Made by a program: the position numbers and the translations under genes
IMG/VR virus record: IMGVR_UViG_3300022934_003416
Coordinates: 1-33,067 of that record
Length of the DNA: 33,067 nucleotides
Direction: 5' to 3' (one strand)
Source: a virus
The notes under the pieces: model-generated
Told to the model about the DNA's origin: nothing
Database searches by the model: none
The model's input: the letters and a program-made list of their open reading frames with translations, nothing else
Part shown: one piece after another, positions 20,705-28,804 of the stretch
How positions within the stretch are numbered: position 1 is the first letter of the stretch
How the letters are laid out: each line of letters opens with the position of its first letter

Positions 20705-22510
20705 TTAAATAAATTCATCTACAAAAAACCATTCAACTCTTCTTCCCCACCAAATGCACTCTTTTGCCCATTTTTCAATATCACCATTATATTCTACATA
20801 GGGATCTTTCATTTTATCATAATTTTTTTGAATAATTTGTTTGGTATTTTTAATTTTATATGTTTTTGAAATAAAGTCTTCAAGTTCTTTGTAAAATAAT
20901 TTTTTGTTTTGTGCTATAATAATTGCAGTTGATTCTTCATAGTCCCAATACATTTGAGATATATCTAAATTTTTTCTGCCCCATGCTATTTCTCTTCTCC
21001 AAGTTTTTTCCATAAGATCTTTTGTGATATAATATTCTTTTCTTAAAAGTATATCATTATTTAACATATAATCATAAAGCTTAGTATAAAAATCTCTTGC
21101 AGTTATACCTTGTTTTTCTAATTCTAAAAAAGCTATACGTGTCCATCCTAAAAAATGAGTAGATTGCATGAACCATCTCCATAGAGTCATCTCTATGTTA
21201 TCTTCATATGTCATTGTACTTGTAGATGTTACAATTTCATTTGAATCTTCCCATAGTTTTGCATCGGCATTAATATGATGAACAAAAGCTGGTAAAGTTT
21301 TAGATGTTTTTATGTCGTATTTCTTACAATATTCTGGATCTCCAAATGGCGTGTTAGGTAAAGAAACTAAATTATACATTCCAACATAGTGATGGTAATC
21401 TAATTCATCTATTAAATAAAAGATTCCATCCTTAAAAGTTTGTAAAGTTTCTAAAGGAAGCCCAATAATTAGTTCAACATAAGCAGGAACTTTTAATTCT
21501 TTTAACTTTTCAATAGTATCCTTTAGCGTTTTAAACTCTGGATTAGGTCTTTTAATAGCTTGTAAAGTTGGTTCGTTTAAAGATTGTAAAGCTATAGTAA
21601 CTCCTTTATTTAACCTAGCGTCTTGTAAAACTTTTGCAATTTCAAACAACCAAGGTTTTTTAGCTTTAGCCCAGTTAAAATTTAAAGAATTTGGGAAGCC
21701 AGTTTCATCTCTTTTACGAATTATATATTGACTTAAATCCATATGTGTTTTAAACATACCAAAGTTATTATCTACAATATGAACATAAGGAACTTTATTA
21801 TCTGATATCCAATCTATTTCTTTATATAGTTTTTCTAGTGGTTGCTTTTCAACTTTATTAAAAAAAGTATCTCCAACTTCACAAAAAGTACAAGAATAAG
21901 GACAACCTCTATCTGGTTCTAAAAGACCTTCATAAAAATAATCATGCGTAGCAACTTTTAAAAGATCATCAAATAATCCATCTAAATATGGACTTGGCAT
22001 TTCACCAACATTCTTTACTCTTCTTTCTAAAGGATTAACAAAATCCTGCGTTGTAATTCCTTTTACTGTCTCTAAGGATTTGCCTTCTGCTAAAGAAACT
22101 AAAAGATTTTCAAAAGTATATTCGCCTTCGTTATGTACAATAACATCTACATATGGTCTTTCATTTAAAAATTCTTCACACCTGCCGTGATGCGGTGTGC
22201 CTAAACCACCATATACAATTAAAACATTAGGATTAATTTCTTTTAATTTTTTGCAAACTTTATCAGATGAAACAACGTTCCAAACAAAATAAGAAACGCC
22301 AACAATGTCAATATTTTTTAATTGCTCAACAGTATCATCTACAGAAAAATTATCATCTAAAACATAAAACCAATCTTTTACATTGAATGAATAATTTTTT
22401 TGAATAATTTCATTTTGTCTGCAATAACTCCAAACACATCCAGTAGAATATGGAAGCTTTGCTTGATCAGCAAATACATGGGAAAGTTCTAAAAAAGCTA
22501 TGGATTTCAT
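20705..22510 (-). CDS. B12-binding radical SAM protein
   Basis: This 601-aa protein is an N-terminal cobalamin-binding-like domain (about residues 1-150, with DIVGVSYFVWN, LIVYGGLGTP and HNEGEYTFENLL) followed by a radical SAM core. The 4Fe-4S site is C203-x3-C207-x2-C210 in RGCPYSCTFC. Strands HIVDNNFGM and ELIIGLPLETLQTF belong to the radical SAM barrel. About 220 C-terminal residues are unassigned, rich in Trp and Tyr. Class B enzymes of this type methylate unreactive carbons or rearrange substrates. The substrate is unknown. The ATG overlaps the aminotransferase-like stop (ATGA), linking it to the sugar block. It is markedly AT-rich, like its neighbours. Confidence 0.85.
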   Translation of the reverse strand: MKSIAFLELSHVFADQAKLPYSTGCVWSYCRQNEIIQKNYSFNVKDWFYVLDDNFSVDDTVEQLKNIDIVGVSYFVWNVVSSDKVCKKLKEINPNVLIVYGGLGTPHHGRCEEFLNERPYVDVIVHNEGEYTFENLLVSLAEGKSLETVKGITTQDFVNPLERRVKNVGEMPSPYLDGLFDDLLKVATHDYFYEGLLEPDRGCPYSCTFCEVGDTFFNKVEKQPLEKLYKEIDWISDNKVPYVHIVDNNFGMFKTHMDLSQYIIRKRDETGFPNSLNFNWAKAKKPWLFEIAKVLQDARLNKGVTIALQSLNEPTLQAIKRPNPEFKTLKDTIEKLKELKVPAYVELIIGLPLETLQTFKDGIFYLIDELDYHHYVGMYNLVSLPNTPFGDPEYCKKYDIKTSKTLPAFVHHINADAKLWEDSNEIVTSTSTMTYEDNIEMTLWRWFMQSTHFLGWTRIAFLELEKQGITARDFYTKLYDYMLNNDILLRKEYYITKDLMEKTWRREIAWGRKNLDISQMYWDYEESTAIIIAQNKKLFYKELEDFISKTYKIKNTKQIIQKNYDKMKDPYVEYNGDIEKWAKECIWWGRRVEWFFVDEFI

Positions 22511-23103
22511 TTAAAATAACTATACTCTCTTAAATCACGATAATCTGCACTGCCTTTTGATATGGGTTTAATATCTTTTTTATTTTCAAAAATGCTTAAA
22601 CCTGTAGCTGCAGTTTCAGGTGTCATGTAATAATGATATCCTATTTCAGTTATATCTTCATCAGCATATAATACATCATCGTATATTGGACGGCCGTCAT
22701 GCCTCATTTTAATTAATCTATTTTTTTCTTCTTCATTATCTAAAAGAATCATTCCACCTCTACCAATATTTATGTGTTTTTTAAAATGAAATGACAAGCA
22801 CATTTTTGTTCCTGTTATATAACCATTTTTTTTCCAAAACACCGCGGCGTCTATAACATCAGGAGCAACATAATAAAAATCTCTCCAATTTTTATCTACA
22901 AAATTATAAGAATGATTAATTTTTTCTAACATAAATGGTATTGATGCGTATGTTTTTGCTGGTATATTTAAAGTGTCATATTTTTTTAGTCTTAAACACA
23001 TTTCTATTGCATGAGTACAGCAATCAGTAGCAACAGCATACCGAGAATTAAAAAATTCTGCTATAGTTTTTTCAAATTTAAATAAATTGTTGAAGCTGCT
23101 CAT
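22507..23103 (-). CDS. DegT/DnrJ-type aminotransferase, truncated
   Basis: PLP-dependent sugar aminotransferase fold. AVATDCCTHAIEMCLRL (23-39) matches the phosphate-binding start. D85 in VIDAA matches the Asp that holds the pyridine nitrogen, and SFHFKKHINIGRGG (104-117) contains the PLP lysine position (K109). IGYHYYMTPETAATGL near 155 is the conserved YxMT block. The protein ends at 198 aa, whereas family members are about 370 aa, so the whole C-terminal domain is missing. Neighbouring stops and starts are tightly overlapped, so the truncation looks settled rather than recent. It may be a diverged, non-catalytic or single-domain enzyme. Confidence 0.75.
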   Translation of the reverse strand: MSSFNNLFKFEKTIAEFFNSRYAVATDCCTHAIEMCLRLKKYDTLNIPAKTYASIPFMLEKINHSYNFVDKNWRDFYYVAPDVIDAAVFWKKNGYITGTKMCLSFHFKKHINIGRGGMILLDNEEEKNRLIKMRHDGRPIYDDVLYADEDITEIGYHYYMTPETAATGLSIFENKKDIKPISKGSADYRDLREYSYFK

Positions 23104-24430
23104 ATAATTTCTTTCCTTGTAAACCTGATTTACTTAAAAAAACTTCATAATTATGTTCACTAATATCTTTTTCTTTTTCTATCATTTGTTTAAGATCTTC
23201 AAAAGGAATACTATATAATCTTTTAAATTCTTTATAAACTGCTTTCCATCTTTCAATAGGATTAGAAATACTGTCATATTCATAATTTATAAAACTATAT
23301 GTTTTATAATTTTCTTCTCTTAAAAAATCTAATACGTTATTAATTGAATACCAAATAAAAGGTTGTTTTGATATAATAGGTTTGTAAAATTTTTCTGTTA
23401 AAAATGGAGCATGAGGTCTAGTTTCATACACAATTTGCATTAAAGATTGTGTCATTTCTATAGGCGCCATCCACTCTAATTGATTTTTATAAAGAGGATT
23501 TATAGCATGGCCGATATCATTTTGCTGAACAGTATTCCACTGTATTTCTAAATCTGACTCTAGTATATTACTTTTTTCTACTAAATTTATAAATTCTTTA
23601 TGTAATTTTTTTGAAAGCTTTGGATTTATTTGAGGTCTTGGAACTCTATACTTTTCATCAAAGGTAGTACTTAAATCGCTTTCACTTCTAGTAAATACCC
23701 ATGAAAAACAAAGATCATTTTTGTTTAACAACCCTTCTTTAAAAACATTTAAAAGAAAAGCTATCCTAGCAGGTCTTTCAATATTTCCCAATAAAGATAT
23801 AAATTTATATTTTTTTTGTCCTGCAGTTTCATCAAAGTATTTTTCTTGATAAGGTATAACAAAGTCTTTGTGACCGAATGTTGTTATATGCTTAGTTTTA
23901 GTTAATCCTGGGAAAGCGCTAATAGCAGGAATCCAATCCCAATGAATAATAGAATTATCTTTTATCATATACTGAGATTCAAATGCACACTGAAGCATTA
24001 ATATGCCTTGTCTTTTCATATGTTTATAAAAATTGTAAGCAGTAGCATCTTCTGCGTGGCGCTTTTCTTTTTCATATCTTTGTGTTATACCAGACCACAA
24101 AACATTTTCTCGTGGAACTCCTATTATGAGCTTCATATTATATTTTTTTAATAAGTTAATCATATCATTTGATAAACAATAATCATAACTTTGATCATGA
24201 TTTAATATAACATTTAAGTTAAGCCAAGAAACTAATAAAAAATTATTTTCATTTGGATCTATAATTTTTTCATTAAAAAGTAAAACTTCTAAATCTTTAT
24301 ATTGATTTAATGCTTGTCTATTTAATTGTAAATCACTTATAGAATTATTATCATTTTGCATATCCTCATTATCAAAGACATTAATGTCAAGTAGTTTTGG
24401 CCATGCACAGTATAATTTAATCTTTGACAT
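23078..24430 (-). CDS. Glycosyltransferase-like protein, paralogue of the one at 1055-2206
   Basis: This 450-aa protein begins KIKLYCAWP. The C-terminal part (about residues 340-420) has FLTEKFYKPIISKQPFIWYS, then NPIERWKAVYKEFKRL. These are the same arranged motifs as in the 383-aa protein near the window's left end. RPHAPFLTEKFYKP resembles the donor-binding region of GT-B proteins, so glycosyl transfer is likely but not shown. The middle contains FISLLGNIERPARIAFL, a typical GT-B hinge-like stretch. It overlaps the 2OG oxygenase gene by 14 nt and the aminotransferase gene by 26 nt, so the block is expressed together. Confidence 0.6.
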   Translation of the reverse strand: MSKIKLYCAWPKLLDINVFDNEDMQNDNNSISDLQLNRQALNQYKDLEVLLFNEKIIDPNENNFLLVSWLNLNVILNHDQSYDYCLSNDMINLLKKYNMKLIIGVPRENVLWSGITQRYEKEKRHAEDATAYNFYKHMKRQGILMLQCAFESQYMIKDNSIIHWDWIPAISAFPGLTKTKHITTFGHKDFVIPYQEKYFDETAGQKKYKFISLLGNIERPARIAFLLNVFKEGLLNKNDLCFSWVFTRSESDLSTTFDEKYRVPRPQINPKLSKKLHKEFINLVEKSNILESDLEIQWNTVQQNDIGHAINPLYKNQLEWMAPIEMTQSLMQIVYETRPHAPFLTEKFYKPIISKQPFIWYSINNVLDFLREENYKTYSFINYEYDSISNPIERWKAVYKEFKRLYSIPFEDLKQMIEKEKDISEHNYEVFLSKSGLQGKKLYEQLQQFI

Positions 24431-25019
24431 CTACAGGTTTTCCATTTTTTAAGCCATAAAGACTTCTATGATAACCTTGAGGAGGATTTAATTTTGAAGC
24501 ATAATAAAAAAATCTTAAATTTCTTCTAATACCTTTTACCGGCATAACTTGATGTCTAATAGTTTCGCTGTGCTCAAAAATGATTGCTCTGTTTCTTTTT
24601 GTAATAACAGGGTCTCTATCTTCAAACCAAATTTCACCTCCTTCATAATCATTAGAAAGATATATGATAAGAGAACAAACTCTATACATTTTAATATTAT
24701 CGTTCCAATTAAAATCAATATGAGGTTTTAAATCGCCGTGATCTTTTATTTCACTATATCCTGCACCAGTTAAATATGGATCTGGAACTATTCCTTGTAT
24801 CCCTAACTTTTTTTCTAAACTTTGCAAAAAATCTGGAGTTGAAAACTTATTATACATTTTTTGCATAATAGGAAGATTAGCTATGTCAGTGTTTTCATAC
24901 ATATAAGAACCTGCGCGCTGAAATAATTTTGGCCAAGATATATTTTCTAATTCTTTATCAATACTTATAAGATCTTCTTCAGATAAGAAGTCATCTAATA
25001 CTTCAAGATAATAACTCAT
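24417..25019 (-). CDS. 2OG-Fe(II) oxygenase, prolyl-4-hydroxylase-like
   Basis: A non-haem iron oxygenase of 200 aa. The iron ligands are H100-I-D102 in LKPHIDFNW and H156 in IRHQVMPV, with R165/R166 in GIRRN positioned to hold 2-oxoglutarate. LSNDYEGGEIWFED at about 121-134 is the strand typical of the P4H subfamily. The substrate could be protein, sugar or nucleotide. The sequence is not TET/JBP-like. Such oxygenases are frequent in marine T4-like phages. The ATG overlaps the RegA stop as TAATG, so it is co-translated with the replication genes. Confidence 0.86.
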   Translation of the reverse strand: MSYYLEVLDDFLSEEDLISIDKELENISWPKLFQRAGSYMYENTDIANLPIMQKMYNKFSTPDFLQSLEKKLGIQGIVPDPYLTGAGYSEIKDHGDLKPHIDFNWNDNIKMYRVCSLIIYLSNDYEGGEIWFEDRDPVITKRNRAIIFEHSETIRHQVMPVKGIRRNLRFFYYASKLNPPQGYHRSLYGLKNGKPVDVKD

Positions 25020-25432
25020 TATTTTCTTCCAATGTTATATTTTGGACACAGATCCCACTGATCCTTATCTTTATATGATATAATTTTTATCTGACGTAAA
25101 GGAGCAATAGGATCACAATTTTCTTTATTAACTATTTCAATTAATCCCCAATCGCTCATAAGAGTAGCAATAGTATTTCTACGAGCCACATCGTTTTCTT
25201 CTAGATTAGATTTTTTCCCATCTAGTAAAAACAATTCTTTAAAATGTACAATGAAATACCTACCCTGTTTATGTAAGATATGGCACGATTGATATAACTT
25301 TCTGTCTTTACGTGACGCTACACCAATTCGTGTTAATGTTTCTCTTACTTTCAGGAAATCGTCTGGCTCGTTTAGTGTGACTTCAAGCATCATAGCTGGA
25401 ACCCACTCAATCAATTTATTTTCTTCTTCCAC
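25019..25432 (-). CDS. regA: RegA translational repressor
   Basis: RNA-binding protein that represses translation of early phage mRNAs, including clamp and clamp-loader genes in T4, by covering ribosome-binding sites. Residues 15-137 match T4 RegA (122 aa): LNEPDDFLKVRETLTRIGVA, LYQSCHILHKQGRYFIVHFKE and DQWDLCPKYNIGRK at the end. The frame opens with GTG at 25432, preceded at about 9 nt by AAAAGG. Two ATG codons at residues 14-15 are alternative starts giving a T4-sized protein. The extra N-terminus overlaps gp62 by 17 nt. Confidence 0.93.
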   Translation of the reverse strand: MEEENKLIEWVPAMMLEVTLNEPDDFLKVRETLTRIGVASRKDRKLYQSCHILHKQGRYFIVHFKELFLLDGKKSNLEENDVARRNTIATLMSDWGLIEIVNKENCDPIAPLRQIKIISYKDKDQWDLCPKYNIGRK

Positions 25433-25796
25433 CTTTATTCACCTTTTGTTTTATTATGTTTATATTTTCAGGCGATAGAAGGGTTAGAGCTTGTCTGGCC
25501 TTTTCATTATTATAACCATAATACTCTTTTACCGCTTCAATATCACTTTCGGTTTCAGGCTTTGCCCATTTGCTAAAACGTTTCCGTTTCCGAACTATAT
25601 TTATAAGAAAATGATATTGAAGCTTTTTATCAAGGTGAGAGTTTAAGTTCATTTCGTTTGCCATCAAAATAGTATCATTAAAATATGACAAACCACGATT
25701 TACCATGAAAGAATTATATGCTTTTTCAGCAAGATCATCTTCCATTATATCTTTTTTAGTTGCGTTAATTGAATTTAAATAATCAAAATGGTTCAT
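25416..25796 (-). CDS. 62: Clamp loader small subunit gp62
   Basis: Partner of gp44 in loading the gp45 sliding clamp. The 126-aa protein is shorter than T4 gp62 (187 aa) but shares YNSFMVNRGLSYF near 27-39 and RKRKRFSKWAK near 69-79 (T4 has PRGKRYGKWAK). Its place just before regA is also T4-like. The start overlaps dexA as ATGA. In T4, gp44 and gp62 are adjacent; here a methyltransferase and dexA come between. Confidence 0.82.
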   Translation of the reverse strand: MNHFDYLNSINATKKDIMEDDLAEKAYNSFMVNRGLSYFNDTILMANEMNLNSHLDKKLQYHFLINIVRKRKRFSKWAKPETESDIEAVKEYYGYNNEKARQALTLLSPENINIIKQKVNKGGRRK

Positions 25797-26398
25797 GATA
25801 TAGCTTGTACTAATGCTTGTAATCTCATAACATCCATATCAATATCATGCTTTGGATCATGTGCAATAAAGTTTTCGCATCCTTCAGGAATAAAACTATG
25901 TTTCAAATCTGATCCCCAAGACAAACCTTCAATAAGTGAACGAGTATCTCTAACCTCCCACCAATCATACGGCATAGGATTATTGGTTTGTCTCATAATA
26001 TATTCAAGAAAAATAGGATCAAAAGTATTCCCACGAGTATATACTTTTTTTACATTTGCAGATTTATTTACTATAAAAAAATTATATAATTTATCAATTG
26101 ATACGTCATTAGGACTTGGTTTTAATTGCTGCTTTGCAAGTTCACCTTGTTCAGCCCACCAATTTAATGTGTCTTTATTTATTTTACGCTTATACTTTTT
26201 AACTTGTTCTTCTACGTTAAATTTAATTGTATGAGTATTTTCAACAAGCTCATCAAACTTATATGCAATATCACTTGTAAATCTAGATTCTGAAAAGTTT
26301 AACATAGCCATAGAAAGAACAACACCATCAGTCTGTTCTTGTGACAACGTTTCAAAGTCAAAAATGCATGCGTTGTTTAATCCATCATATGCTACCAT
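25793..26398 (-). CDS. dexA: DexA-like 3'-5' exonuclease
   Basis: A DEDD-type exonuclease of 201 aa resembling T4 exonuclease A (227 aa). The N-terminal acidic motif is FDFETL (about residues 13-18). NWWAEQGELAKQQLKPSPNDV matches the T4 WW-x-x-Q...A...PS-x-x-x-V segment in two parts. GNTFDPIFL near 125-133 is the second acidic motif, WWEVRDTRSLIEGL follows, and FIAHDPKHDIDMDVMRLQ carries the final H-D...D. I use the ATG at 26398, which overlaps the methyltransferase stop as TAATG, rather than an extension to 26416. T4 DexA is non-essential; the role is probably host DNA or overhang degradation. Confidence 0.87.
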   Translation of the reverse strand: MVAYDGLNNACIFDFETLSQEQTDGVVLSMAMLNFSESRFTSDIAYKFDELVENTHTIKFNVEEQVKKYKRKINKDTLNWWAEQGELAKQQLKPSPNDVSIDKLYNFFIVNKSANVKKVYTRGNTFDPIFLEYIMRQTNNPMPYDWWEVRDTRSLIEGLSWGSDLKHSFIPEGCENFIAHDPKHDIDMDVMRLQALVQAIS

Positions 26399-26943
26399 TA
26401 TTTTTTCACCAACCAATTAAGATAATCAATATTAATTATTTCAACTTTATCTTTAAAATATTCATCTACTGCGTTTTTCACGCCTTCCCACTTGTAATCA
26501 TCTCCAGCTATTATGCCACCTTTTTTAATTTTAGGATACCAAGCTTTAATATCTTTAAGCACATCTTCATATTCATGACTAGCATCTACAAATACAAAAT
26601 CTAATGACTCATCTTCATAATAAGATGAGGCTGTAATTGTGTCTGTAATATGTAATGTGTAATTGTCTTTAAAGGAAGATAAATTTTTTCTAAAATCTCC
26701 TGGATTAGGTATATCATAATTCTCATGTTCTGCACTACCTTTAAACCAATCAACATGGTCTATTTTAATATTTTTGCCTGAGCCTTTAACAATTAAATTT
26801 AGATAATATGAACTTCTTCCATACCATGTTCCAAGCTCAACAAAATGCGCTGACTGCGGCGCTTCATTAACTACCGTGTCATATATATGTTTACTTGATG
26901 TAGTAAACCACCCCGGTATTTTTTCCCATGGTCTATTAGACAT
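26398..26943 (-). CDS. Class I SAM-dependent methyltransferase, second copy
   Basis: This 181-aa protein is a paralogue of the methyltransferase at 5401-5976. Key blocks are HFVELGTWYGRSSYYL (motif I), KIDHVDWF, SLDFVFVDASHEYEDVLKDI and GGIIAGDDYKW. The ATG at 26943 is chosen because it forms TAATG with the gp44 stop and has GGAG 10 nt upstream; a longer frame to 26982 would run into gp44. It interrupts the otherwise conserved gp44-gp62 order and probably reached this position by duplication or exchange. Acceptor unknown. Confidence 0.8.
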   Translation of the reverse strand: MSNRPWEKIPGWFTTSSKHIYDTVVNEAPQSAHFVELGTWYGRSSYYLNLIVKGSGKNIKIDHVDWFKGSAEHENYDIPNPGDFRKNLSSFKDNYTLHITDTITASSYYEDESLDFVFVDASHEYEDVLKDIKAWYPKIKKGGIIAGDDYKWEGVKNAVDEYFKDKVEIINIDYLNWLVKK

Positions 26944-27881
26944 TACTGAAACTCCACATTTGCCATAATTTCTGTCATACAAGCTACAACATTTAATTCA
27001 TGATCTGCTACAAAAGCATTCTTATATTGATAATCTGCTAGAATAAGAACAACTTGTGGAATAGATTGAGGTTTAATATTTTCATACATTCTATCATAAA
27101 TACTTCTAAAAATAGCTGAAGCATCTGTATCAATATTATTAACTACCCACTGTCTCATCTTTTTAAAATCTTTTGTTTTAAGATAAGACATTAAGTTTTG
27201 ATATGATGTGTCGCTTAAATTTACAAGAATACCTGCATCAATCTTTCCACTAATCGCATAGCGTTGACATTCATTTAAAACTCTACGCCAGTCAGGACCA
27301 TATTTCATAATCACTTCAGCAAGAGTTTTTTCTTCATATTCTACATTTTCTTTTTGTAAAATATCTTTTAGTCTGCTCATCATCTGCATGGATAATTGTG
27401 CAAGTATTTTACGATCAGTGTTAAATTCATAAACTGAGCACCGAGAATGTAAAGGCTCAATAATACGATTCTTAAAATTGCATGTAAGAATAAATCTACA
27501 GTTATTAGAAAATTCTTCAATAAAACCACGAAGAGCTGGCTGAAAGGATTGAGCGTTTAGATAATCAGCCTCATCTAATATTACTACTTTATATCCACCG
27601 CCAAGAGAAACGGAAGATGCAAACTGTTTAATTTTAGTGCGAAGAGTGTCAATGTTACCTTCTTCAGAACCATTAATTAAAATGTAATCGAGGCCAAGCT
27701 CATTACATAAAGCTTTGGCCACTGTTGTTTTGCCGAGTCCAGCGGTTCCAGTAAATAACATATTTGGAACTTCACCAGACTCAACAATTTTTTGAAATAC
27801 ATTTTTAAGAGATTCAGGTAGGATAGTTTGTTCAATAGTTCTTGGGCGATAACGTTCAACCCATAGAAAATCATCATTCAT
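26943..27881 (-). CDS. 44: Clamp loader ATPase gp44
   Basis: AAA+ subunit that with gp62 opens and loads the gp45 clamp. The 312-aa protein is close to T4 gp44 (319 aa). It begins WVERYRPRTIEQTILP and has Walker A in FTGTAGLGKTTVAKAL (about residues 43-58) and Walker B VVILDEADYL (about 98-107). FIEEFSNNCRFILTCNFKNRI-PL-SRCSVYEF contains the sensor 1 and SRC box of clamp loaders. A weak AAAGGA lies well upstream of the ATG. It follows the 65-aa gene with a 16-nt gap. Confidence 0.95.
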   Translation of the reverse strand: MNDDFLWVERYRPRTIEQTILPESLKNVFQKIVESGEVPNMLFTGTAGLGKTTVAKALCNELGLDYILINGSEEGNIDTLRTKIKQFASSVSLGGGYKVVILDEADYLNAQSFQPALRGFIEEFSNNCRFILTCNFKNRIIEPLHSRCSVYEFNTDRKILAQLSMQMMSRLKDILQKENVEYEEKTLAEVIMKYGPDWRRVLNECQRYAISGKIDAGILVNLSDTSYQNLMSYLKTKDFKKMRQWVVNNIDTDASAIFRSIYDRMYENIKPQSIPQVVLILADYQYKNAFVADHELNVVACMTEIMANVEFQ

Positions 27882-27897
27882 AATATAAGTTTATCCT

Positions 27898-28095
27898 TTA
27901 GTCTTCTGATCCAGACGCTTCATCCTGTTTAAATGATTCTACAATCTGAATAGCATGTTGGCATTGATCTCGTAATTGACCAATTGTAGAAAGTTCTTCA
28001 CCTTTAAATCCTCCACGTTGAGTAACTGTATCAATTACTGCAATGCAAGATCGAGCGATGTTGTTCATAGTTTCATAGGCTTTAGAATGATCCAT
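27898..28095 (-). CDS. Small hypothetical protein between gp45 and gp44
   Basis: This 65-aa helical protein starts MDHSKAYETMNNIAR and has an acidic Ser-rich tail. I place the start at 28095 because GGAG lies 6 nt before it; the frame could extend back to 28131 inside gp45, but without a better ribosome-binding site. T4 has the RNA polymerase-binding protein RpbA (gp45.2) in the same place, but I see no clear similarity to it. No family recognised. Expressed with the clamp and clamp loader. Confidence 0.7.
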   Translation of the reverse strand: MDHSKAYETMNNIARSCIAVIDTVTQRGGFKGEELSTIGQLRDQCQHAIQIVESFKQDEASGSED

Positions 28096-28096
28096 T

Positions 28097-28771
28097 TTAT
28101 TCTCCATATTTAGAATTTTTTTCCAACGCAATCCAATATTTCAAAGAGCTATCAATATTTTTAAATTGCGAAATTAGTTTAGATGAAATCTCAACATCAT
28201 AATTTCCAGCTAACATTTTTAGATTTGAGATGTTAAAGATAAAGTTGTATTTATCTGCTTGTGAATCACCTACTACATCAATAGAAAAACTATTTGCTGT
28301 AGAATTATCAGAACTTGTAACTGTTAGAGTTACAACACCATCACCCGGTGTAATAGACAATTCACTATGGCCAAGAGCTGATGCAGCTCGTTTAATTCGA
28401 TTAAGTGTATCATTATCTAAATGAAACTTAACATCAGCAACTGGCATATTCACTGGCTTACTTGGACTAGTAAGCATTTCTTTATCGGCAAAATAATACC
28501 TAATTTTTGACCGACCTGTTGAGTCGCCAATTACTGCATGGTCTTCATTAATTTTAAGTCGTGGTTTATCAACCAAACCAAGAACACCAAGAAACTCATT
28601 TAAATCATAAATGCCAATTTCTTGGTTAAATTCTTCTTCTACATCAACAGACGCAAGAATATTTTTTGCTTCTGAAATTGTAGTCATACTTTGTCCTGGC
28701 TTAATAACAATGTTCGAATTAATCGACGCAAAGTTTTTAAGAAGTTGAATTGTGTTTTCGCTTAGATCCAT
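28097..28771 (-). CDS. 45: Sliding clamp gp45
   Basis: DNA polymerase processivity clamp, a trimeric ring that also activates late transcription through gp55. The 224-aa protein is nearly the size of T4 gp45 (228 aa) and shares the clamp pattern: QLLKNFASINSNIVIKPG at the start, the central EFLGVLGL, and TLTVTSSDN later. There are no catalytic residues to check. GGAG is 9 nt before ATG 28771, and a TATAAT-type promoter is close upstream. The position between gp46 and gp44 is exactly that of T4. Confidence 0.92.
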   Translation of the reverse strand: MDLSENTIQLLKNFASINSNIVIKPGQSMTTISEAKNILASVDVEEEFNQEIGIYDLNEFLGVLGLVDKPRLKINEDHAVIGDSTGRSKIRYYFADKEMLTSPSKPVNMPVADVKFHLDNDTLNRIKRAASALGHSELSITPGDGVVTLTVTSSDNSTANSFSIDVVGDSQADKYNFIFNISNLKMLAGNYDVEISSKLISQFKNIDSSLKYWIALEKNSKYGE

Positions 28772-28798
28772 TCTATACTCCGTTCATATCTCAATTCT

Positions 28799-28804
28799 AT
28801 TATA
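28799..28804 (-). promoter_or_regulatory. Candidate promoter of gp45 (extended -10)
   Basis: TGTGG-TATAAT on the minus strand, -10 at 28804-28799, 28 nt before the gp45 ATG and overlapping the gp46 stop. The extended -10 (TGG) is the same as in the other early-type sites. The -35 at 17 nt (TTCCAA) is poor, so an activator or extended -10 recognition may be used. Confidence 0.5.

Noticed and set aside
24417-25019. TET/JBP-type 5-methylcytosine dioxygenase that would feed the DNA glycosyltransferase
   Set aside because: The LSNDYEGGEIWF strand and overall layout are prolyl-4-hydroxylase-like, and hydroxymethylcytosine is already explained by gp42.
25598-25605. TATAAATA late-promoter match inside gp62
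   Set aside because: The 8-mer matches on the minus strand, but the following CTATT is absent and it lies in coding sequence far from the regA start; expected by chance in such AT-rich DNA.
25788-26234. 148-aa plus-strand open frame
   Set aside because: Antisense to dexA, no promoter or ribosome-binding site, Cys- and Ser-rich translation typical of a shadow frame.
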